From NCBI GenBank assembly GCA_030407005.1, contig JAUDYN010000004.1:1736001-1800000 (forward strand): a stretch of 64,000 nucleotides of DNA, given 5' to 3'. The notes under the pieces were generated by a model. That model was not told the DNA's origin and did not search any database. It saw only the letters and a program-made list of their open reading frames with translations. Every line of letters starts with the position of its first letter. Position 1 is the stretch's first letter. Of this stretch, positions 56,625-64,000 are shown one piece after another. This DNA is from Desarmillaria ectypa (Eukaryota > Basidiomycota > Agaricomycetes > Agaricales > Physalacriaceae). The translations under genes were made by a program, and so were the position numbers.

Positions 56625-59357
56625 ATGAATGAGCATAGAAATTCTATCCTGGATGACATTCGCGATGTACTTTCTATACCTCTGGATGCGTTTCAGCGGT
56701 CTTTCCTCCCTCAGGTCGTCAGCTCTACGCAAATCGATGACATCGCCACTCGTTTACGAACCAATGGATATCTTCAACCGGACGGGCGGTGGACTCTGTT
56801 CCCTGTAAACCCGTGTATGGAAACAAACGAGAACACCTGCTTCAAACGCCTTGAAACAATCGCTGCGGCTATTTTCGAACAGGCAAAGGCTTTGTTGAAT
56901 CGCAATCCGACTGTGGTAATGCAGACCCGGCCAACGCAAGCCGCACTTTCTGAGGGTCACAATGGGCAGTTTATATCTGATGGCCACTACGCGCTGTGTG
57001 AGTCCAATGGCGCCCGCGTCGTAAAATCTGAGTTTTCTGTTCGGTACGGAAAACTATTCCCGTAGGAACACAAAGTAAGGCACTATCTTATTCCTATGTA
57101 TTTAAATTTTTGATTTGCATCATAACACAGGCCGCATTGGCATGTGACCGTGCCGAGATTGAAGAATACAAGTTCAAGAACACTTAGGAAGACGAAAATG
57201 ATGTAGGCGACATGTCGCTGTTCAATGGCTCGCCAAGGCTGACGACTCATTTCTAGAACAACAAAAAACTTCTTGGGAATGCGGCCCAGATGATGTATGC
57301 TGATCCTTGCCGACGTTTCATGTTTGGAATGACCATCGCGAATACTACTACCCGGCTTTGGTTTTTCTCAAGGGCTATGATACTCGTGTCAGAACCCTTC
57401 GATTTTATTTTGGTGTGTATTTATATTTTATTTTGGTGTATTTATATTTTAGTTTGGTGTGTATTTATATTTTATTTTGGTGTGTATTTATATTTTCGTT
57501 CGCTGACCGGTATTGACATTACTCTAGGAGCACCGTCACTTCATAAATTACGTTGTATCCATGTCATTTGGATGCACGGAAGAACTAGGCTACGATTCCA
57601 CAATCACCAGAGTAGCAGTCCCACTCAAGGTCGGTCCAGCTTGTTATCGCATTTAGTATGACTATCTCATCGATGGGGAGGCCTACCGGACCGTTGAATG
57701 CCTAAGCTCTTTTCGGGCATCTGGCATTTTATCTCGTGCAGCTAGAGTGTGGAGCGTTTGAAAACTGAGCGACCGGAAGCACACGGAATATGCGCTCAAG
57801 GACTTCTGGATACCCTTGGATTCGCGGACGGAGAGCGATATTCAAAAAGATATCTTCCAGCGCATTGAAGCTAACGATCCTGCGGCGAGGGAGAATCCCT
57901 CCCTCTATAAACAATACTTCATGGACATACATGCATGCGAAGTGGTGATTTGCACGGACAAAACCGAAGACGCCATAGCATCTCTTTCGGACTCATACCG
58001 TATGTATGATGTAAAGCGTCGGCCGAGCACTTCCGCGGCGTCGAGACGCTCGACATCGATTTTACCAAATACTGCCGACCCCGTAGGAGGCAATTTATCT
58101 GGTCCAAGTCAACAGCATCGTTCACAACGCCTGTATACTGGACGTAAACACATTTGGGTCCTGTTCTCCGAAGTTGGTATTCCCCTAGACAAGGTCCAGA
58201 ATCAAAAATTACTATTCACTGGACTCCTTCATGCCTTTAGAGGTCAGAATCCTTTTCTATTTGTTATTTGTCACTTGCTAAAACCATCATTTCAGGGTTG
58301 AGATATTTATACATCGCTTCATATGTCCACAGAGACATATCGTCAGGAACATTTTGCTTTGTTCATGCAACAGAGGAAAGATATCGGACTTGGAATATGC
58401 CAAGGTGCTTCTATCCGATGGTCTAAAAAGTGATTCCAAAACAGTACGTCTACCTTATCACATGTGCTTTCGTATCTAATTTTCTTACTACAGAGAACAC
58501 TCATTTTCATGGCGGCAGTAGTTCAACATAAACAGTATCTCTTTGAAACAATGCAAGCAGACGACTATGCCACCCTGGACTTGGAATTCGACTCGATGTT
58601 CTCGGCCCAACGGGATGTCGCGGTAGCACATCCGACACCGTTCCTTCATAATTTCTATCATGATGCGGAATCTCTTTGGTGGATCGGCGTTCGCTCGTTA
58701 TTTACCGCAGAGCCTTCGACGACCGAAAGGGATCAAGACGCCCGGAGGCTACAGGAGGAACACTTCAATACCCTATTCTCACATTACGCCGAAGGGTCTC
58801 AGGCACGCTTGGGCTTTCTCAAATATCCAGAAGAATATGCCACCGTCACCCTGTGTCTTCCAAACGAATTTCGGGACGTAACAGTAGCGCTCAAGGCCAT
58901 TCGCATGGTCCTCAACGTCGTGTACACATTTTCGGAGGCTCAAGAACATTATCCCCAATACGATCACTTTGCAAATCTGTTCAAACAACGGTATTTCGAA
59001 GAGGCTCTGAACAAGGCAGCTATGGGGGCCATAACGGACGTTCAACCCTTCCAACTGGAAGACCGGCCCACCCACGAAGGGGCTGAGGATGCGATCGACT
59101 GGGCTCCTGATGGTCTCGAAGAGAACTATGCCGACTACGACCCTCCTGAAGACGACGCCGACGACTCCGGTGAATATGTCTCCCCAAGGGGCACTGCAAC
59201 TAAGAAGTCTATTGACGAGGTTGATGAAGGCGAGAGCTCGAACGAGGGGCGCGCGCCGAAGCTTCGACGGACAGGAATGCACAGTGATATTACTGCTATT
59301 TGGCAACCAGGTGATGCGAGAAGTAGGTCTACGCGGTCAAACAGGAAGAAGGCGTAG
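56625..59357 (+). pseudogene. Broken FunK1-type kinase gene
   Basis: A remnant of the fungal-specific FunK1 protein kinase family, which is amplified in agaricomycetes. It begins MNEHRNSILDDIRDVLSIPL. Family blocks appear in order but in different frames: NAAQMMYADPCRRFMFGMTI with NTTTRLWFFSRA and SEPFDF; TEELGYDSTITRVAVP; GEAYRTVECLSSFRASGI; YALKDFWIPLDSRTESDIQK; VLFSEVGIPLDKV; YVHRDISSG; ISDLEYAK; HNFYHDAESLWWIGV. In-frame stops interrupt it at 57063-57065, 57185-57187, 57254-57256, 57654-57656 and 57759-57761. A one-base loss near 58349 shifts the frame inside the catalytic loop, where the family has HRDIS-x-GN. A four-unit minisatellite (57407-57496) sits after SEPFDFI. The last 290 codons (from about 58494) remain open. 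Some early stops might be intronic, but not all. Confidence 0.82.
57407..57496. repeat. Minisatellite, four units of 21-23 bp
   Basis: Units at 57407-57429, 57430-57450, 57451-57473 and 57474-57496. Unit 1 and unit 4 are identical (23 bp), unit 2 lacks two bases, unit 3 has one substitution. The consensus is a TTTGGTGTGTATTTATA-type sequence. The total length of 90 bp is a multiple of three. It lies inside the FunK1 remnant, directly after the codons for SEPFDFI. Confidence 0.95.
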
Positions 59358-59804
59358 CACCAGTTCTCGTTTCATGATAATAAAGTTCTATTACAGTAAA
59401 TTTACTACACTTATTGTAATTCGCTGGTGGTCAACTGTCATTCGCACATTTTTGTTCTGCCGCAGGACCTGAGGACCAGACATGAGCCCGCCCAGCGCCC
59501 CCGATACCCATTGCGAATTATTTGTAATCAATTTCTACTTATCACAGCGACGGGAGCGGGTTACATACCAACGTGAACCTAGTGTAGTACTCCAGTCCAT
59601 GTTTCTATTGCATTGCATTAGTAGGCAACCAGTACCTTTGCGACTCGACACACTATCAAGATCAACAATTTCTTATTGTAAAACACGATACACTCTATCT
59701 AGTGCCTAGCCCAAACTACTTATACAAAGACTTCGTGTTCCATACAAATACAGGATATAACGTACAAAACTCCCATCTCATAACTCCTCATAAAAGTCGC
59801 ATTC
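59358..59804. other. Convergent intergenic region
   Basis: About 450 bases between the end of the FunK1 remnant (plus) and the end of the glycosidase gene (minus). AT-rich 3' ends; no gene seen. Confidence 0.55.
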
Positions 59805-61393
59805 TCATGAATCATAAGTACTAGTGGAATTGAAGACGATATAATCCCTCCAAGCAGCCGCGAGCAATAACACAAACGCCTGTCCTTCAGGACTATACCC
59901 ATCCACCGCTGTGGCTGTCGTGAAGGTATACGGGTCGACGGTATCCTGTAACCACCCTTCGTCATCGATACTACCTTTTATTAGCTCGAAAGCCTTGTCC
60001 GCCTTGGGAATGAGCGAGGTGTCGTTATTATATGCAGCCATTCGGTATGTCACTGCCGCGAACAAGGCAGTCGAGGAAGAATCCGCAAAGGTCGATTCGT
60101 CGTCGATGACATTCCTGAGTGTGCCGTTGTCTGTCTATGTGCGATGAGATTATGGAATGGTTTGATAAGGGCGTTATTGAAAACATACCTGGTATTCCCA
60201 TGCCGTCGAAAGGATTTCGCCGATCCATGATGTGAGGTTCGCACTTTGTCCGATAAACTGGTCTGCTTGTGCGGTATGGTTCATCGTCATTAGGACGCGG
60301 AGCATTCCGGCAGCTGCCCAAGCATTACCTATGATATGGTTAGAAATAGATGCTAACGGCGAACAGGGGACTTGCCAGTCGCCCAATGCGTCGTATCGTT
60401 CCAAGAACCTAGAGCGACGTGCTGCCATAGCCCATTGTCGTCCCTCAACACGTCGCGGTAGAGTGAAATCTGTTCATACGCTATCTGTATGAGTTGCACC
60501 TCACTGTCTCCCCCTGCGAGTGCGCCAAAATAGGCGATGAAAGGGGGTGTCATATATATAAAGTCGGACCTGTATTGTATCGTTAGCTAAGTCCCACAAC
60601 AAATGGGGTTCGCGAACCATAGCTGGACCTGATCTGATCGATGAGATATGGCGCCGGAATACGAGCGTAGGGCGTAGTTGAGGAGGTAGTCGAGTTCTTC
60701 GCCCGCTGCGGTAGAGAAGGACGTGTCGCTTGTATTTGTTCGTGTCCAGTTGGCAAGGAGAACTGCAATGCCAAGACCTAAAGAGGATCAGTATATTTTT
60801 CCAGAGGAGCTTGTATTTCCACCGGTCTGGAAAACAACTCGAGAATGTTACCGTATAAGGTTGAATGGAAAGACGAGTGCGCAGTACAATGACCATAGAC
60901 CGAGTTATCTCCTAGACCAGTTGGAAGCGACTTACTTGCGGGATCACCAACAGCCGTGTCTTCCACCAGACTCATGGTTGTGTTCGACTTGGCCCGAACA
61001 ACCCTACGTTCAAAACTCAGAACTTGGCATCCATTGGAAAGGAAATTTTCACGCACTGATAAGCGATATCCAATACCCCCGATGCATTATATGTTGTATT
61101 CAACGTGTGTCCAGGCGGGAAAGCACTCGAATTGAACACCGAAAACTCGGGATACGAATACTCCAACAGTGCTTCCGTAGCCGTTCCCAGTTCCCAGCTA
61201 ACTTGAAAGCATGGGCAAAGAACACGCGTATGAGACATTGAGCGAACCTTTTAGTAGACACCTGGACCATGTTGTTGAGAACCAAGGAAAGTGTGTCATT
61301 ATCGATGCCTCCAACGAAGGGGTCGTATTTTTGGTTCGTTACATTCGAGGAAAGGGCGAGGGCTGCAGCTACCAATCGACAGTAGGGGGCCAT
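59805..61393 (-). CDS. Six-hairpin glycosidase, GH88/GH105-like
   Basis: A predicted (alpha/alpha)6-barrel carbohydrate hydrolase related to unsaturated glucuronyl/rhamnogalacturonyl hydrolases. It starts at 61393 with a weak signal-like N-terminus (MAPYCRLVAAALALSSNVTN) and numerous NxT/NxS sequons, suggesting secretion. Exons give SWELGTATEALLEYSYPEF, VEDTAVGDPASKSLPTGLGD, EELDYLLNYALRSYSGAISH, RSDQVQLWSDFIYMTPPFIA, ISLYRDVLRDDNGLWQHVAL and SWNDTTHWATGNAWAAAGML. The WSDFIYMTPPFIA and WATGNAWA blocks are the core of the superfamily. The end reads VDGYSPEGQAFVLLLAAAWR and stops at 59805. One intron (60329-60375) has GC-AG ends with a perfect GCAAGT donor. The join after exon 1 near 61260 is uncertain. 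Substrate, likely plant pectin fragments, is inferred. Confidence 0.82.
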
Positions 61394-62714
61394 GGATGGG
61401 GGGCTGGATGGATAGCTACTGCGGAGTAAAGATACGGGGCCTCATTTTAATACGTGATTGGTTTGATGATGAGCTTGCGATGTCAGGCCTGCTTCCGCCA
61501 TCAAAATATTGCCCGTTCCCTCGGAGCCACGAGACTCTGGGCTTTCCCCTTTCTCCTTGGCTGATTTTTCTTGGCTACTCGACATGGCAAATGTTGGAAT
61601 GGTATATTGAATCTCGGAAGCGTAGGTGGGGGTATGTGTCTATTTAATGTCCCGAGTATCCGGTGCCTGGCACGAATAGCCCGGCCCTGAAGTGGCTGGT
61701 AAATAAACCAAAAGCAGCTGCCAAGACTTTCCACTAAAACATAATAACTTTACACCCAGACGTACTTTTCATATGTTCCCGCTGCGGAGCGTCAGATGCT
61801 TTTATTGATGTGTACCTCTTTCCGACATGCGCATGATGATGAGCTCACATATACTTAAACGGTCCCTGCTTGTGGAATATACCTTGCGCCATATAAATCA
61901 GCCAGTGTTCACGACTATCGGATAACTCTAGGGGAAATGTCTGGCACGACAGAACAGCGTCCATCCTTCGTAGTTGCAGGATCAAAGGATGAAAGAGTTT
62001 TGATATCGATCCTTGCTCTGGAGCATGCATGTGGTGTATTCTATGGTCAGATGCCGCTCAAGAAAGTTGGATATCCTAAGCCAAGGTTATTAAATTGAAT
62101 CACGAATTCTAACAAGATTCTTGCGGCGACAATCTCGAAACGAAGCGAGACCAAGACAATTAAAAGATCCAAGTCGAGTCCAGCAAATGGAAGTATCAAG
62201 CTTGTGATAGTGATAACTGCGTTCCTGAATTTTGGAACAGTAACGCTGCATTGTAAGCTCTGACAGAGGCTACTTCCCAGCGAGCGTGCCAAGGGCATGA
62301 CCTGTAGCCAGAATCAGAAGTCAACAATGTCACATTTGCAGTGGTGTCTTCGATGTAATGCATCAAAACTGCTTCCTTGCAAGCTGCAAGCTGCAGTGAG
62401 TTAGAGCACCGGTACGGGACAAGCTGGAAAATTACTCAGCATGTACCTAGAACTTGTTGTTAAGCGACATCTACCGACGTTTGATCTTAAGAACGGCACA
62501 TTAGCCCCACTATTGAGAAGCTAACAGAGGGGTCAGAAGAGCATCGAACTTGCTCACACGTTGACAGAAAGCAAGTCAGGATTTTGGTATATCCTTATCA
62601 TCAAGCGGAGTACAACGGGGAGAACGTAAAACAAGTTATATTTCTAACTAGGGGAAGTACAGTTTCTTCAGATATCTGGGAACAAGTGGTAGTACATGGC
62701 GCTATGAAACGACA
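61394..62714. other. Intergenic region, 1.3 kb
   Basis: Between the start of the glycosidase and the tail of the DUF1479 gene, both minus. It should hold the glycosidase promoter. Only short frames without motifs; a short direct repeat GCAAGCTGCAAGCTGCAG-like sequence is near 62378-62395. Confidence 0.45.
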
Positions 62715-64000
62715 TCAGGCAACAGAAACAGGCAATCCCATAGCCTTTCGTCCCAAGGGATTCAAGATATCATCAGCCTTTCCAAACCCTACCAATGCAT
62801 TTTCGTGCTTCGTCTGCGCAGGGAAATCAGGTGGCGCAACTGCCTTCAAGAAGTTTTCCTTTTGCCTCTCAATGTATGCCTGGTTTAACGGAGTCGTAGG
62901 AACCGCCGGGATATACATAACTTGAGACAAAGTTTTCAGACGCGTCGAACCAACAGCTATTGGAGTAGCATACCTGCCGAGTCAGAAATTCCGGTGTGGT
63001 CCTTCTCGACCGAATGAATGAGGTCGCCATGCCAGAATACCGTATCTCCGGGGCGAACTTTGGGCACCGAAGTCATAGTCTCCTCAAGGAGAAGGTTGGG
63101 ATGTAGCTCAGGTGTCGGCTGAGGCCCGTACCATCCTCCATCGCGAGGAACGATGCCTGGAAAGTCGGGACTTGAAACGTCTACGCAAACCGATTGACAA
63201 TTGTAACATTTCTTGAACAGGTGGACGCTTACCAAATGCCCAACCCTTGGGATTCCAGATTTCCGGGGAATCAGGCGCGACCAACAAGCGAAAGAAGGGA
63301 CGGAGGATCAGATACGCATTGGACAGCAATACATCAGGAAAAACTTTCAGAGTTCCTTCGGTCGGTGCCGTTTCACTGACGAACAGAGCCCCGTCAGAGT
63401 GTTAAATGTCCGTAGTAATAGAAGTAGACAAACCTCATGGCAAGCCAGCCTTGGAAGGATCGGAAGATAGAGGACTGTGAGGTCAGGTAAGCCAAAGATA
63501 TCCCAGAAAATGTCTTCAGGATAAATATACCTGTTCCGGCCTGTTGCATAGAGAAGTCTGCGCGTCAACACGGCCCGCAAGCAGGAACGGATCGTGCTTG
63601 CGCCATTCGCCGCTGAGGATGTCAGCAAAACAAGATCTGAAGGTGGGATCTTCCCAGCGTTCAAGAGTACCACCTTTATTTTGTTCAGCACCCAGTATGA
63701 GATGACGGTGAAGGACATGAGACGACGTACCATCGACGTGAGGCGGGTGCGCAGTCCAACCGGTCCCAGGATGTCTGATGCGGAACCGATCAGCGTAGCT
63801 CAGTGGCGAGGATAAATCTACACCATCCAGCTTCTGTCCTGCCTCGGTATGATACAAATTGTTCAACCAGACCGAAGCAGCGAGCATGTGGGGATGAGAG
63901 CGTGCCTCCAGCTGAGATTTCGTCCAGCTGTGGGAAGGTTAGAGTCGGATACCTTGTGAAAAACCGGACGATACATACTAGAGGTCGAAAAACTGTTTAT
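62715..64000 (-). CDS. DUF1479 / 2OG-Fe(II) oxygenase-like protein, 5' end outside the window
   Basis: A member of the DUF1479 family (Escherichia coli YbiU-like), with the double-stranded beta-helix fold of 2-oxoglutarate, iron-dependent oxygenases. The gene runs off the right edge, so the N-terminus is missing. Visible exons: KLDGVDLSSPLSYADRFRIR, HPGTGWTAHPPHVDGTSSHV (the H-x-D metal pair), EDPTFRSCFADILSGEWRKH, SIFRSFQGWLAMR, ETAPTEGTLKVFPD with NAYLILRPFFRLLV, SSPDFPGIVPRDGGWYGPQP, ETMTSVPKVRPGDTVFWHGD and LIHSVEKDHTG, which supplies the second metal His. The C-terminus is VMYIPAVPTTPLNQAYIERQ and onward to GLPVSVA, stop at 62715. All metal ligands are present in this part. The substrate is unknown. 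Confidence 0.85.

Overview
The window is nuclear DNA of a mushroom-forming basidiomycete (Agaricomycetes, most likely Agaricales). The reasons are the many introns of about 45-60 nt with GT...AG ends and CTAAC-like branch sites, and the lineage-typical families: a FunK1-type kinase, DUF6534 seven-TM and DUF6593 proteins, an F-box/LRR-like protein, and a bZIP joined to DUF3425. About 28 protein-coding loci were read by joining exons by hand. For eight of them (bZIP, uS14m, AGC kinase, HSF-type factor, small mitochondrial protein, Tctex-1 protein, TAF9, cofilin) the exon lengths sum to whole codons. No tRNA, rRNA, CRISPR array or intact transposon was found.

Layout. 0-11 kb: 3' end of a GPATCH11-like gene, a Ser/Pro-rich orphan, a DUF6593 gene, a bZIP/DUF3425 factor, mitochondrial ribosomal protein uS14m and a DHA2 MFS transporter. 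10.8-17.5 kb: a 6.7-kb stretch with no recognisable gene. 17.5-29.5 kb: an AGC kinase of the NRC-2/FPK type, an HSF-type factor, a TVP38/DedA-like membrane protein, a small mitochondrial protein, a PEX11-domain protein and a Tctex-1 light-chain protein. 29.5-33.7 kb: a second gene-poor stretch. 33.7-37.7 kb: a DUF6534 protein and an RCK/Srk1-type CaMK. 39.8-51.8 kb: a compact housekeeping block with F-box protein, PRP31, ISU1, TAF9, SEC12-like, TSR4/PDCD2 and NIPA-like transporter, mostly in divergent or convergent pairs. 53.3-56 kb: cofilin and snurportin. 56.6-59.4 kb: a broken FunK1 kinase with a minisatellite. 59.8-64 kb: a GH88/105-like glycosidase and a DUF1479 oxygenase-like gene cut by the window end.

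Functional themes: pre-mRNA splicing and snRNP traffic (PRP31, snurportin), transcription (TAF9, bZIP, HSF-type), stress and membrane signalling (RCK kinase with CRE sites in its promoter, AGC kinase), secretory and organelle membranes (SEC12, TVP38-like, PEX11) and mitochondrial maintenance (ISU1, uS14m). There is no operon-like system. The most unusual points are three GC-AG introns, a 14-nt microexon, the decayed FunK1 gene and the two gene-poor regions.
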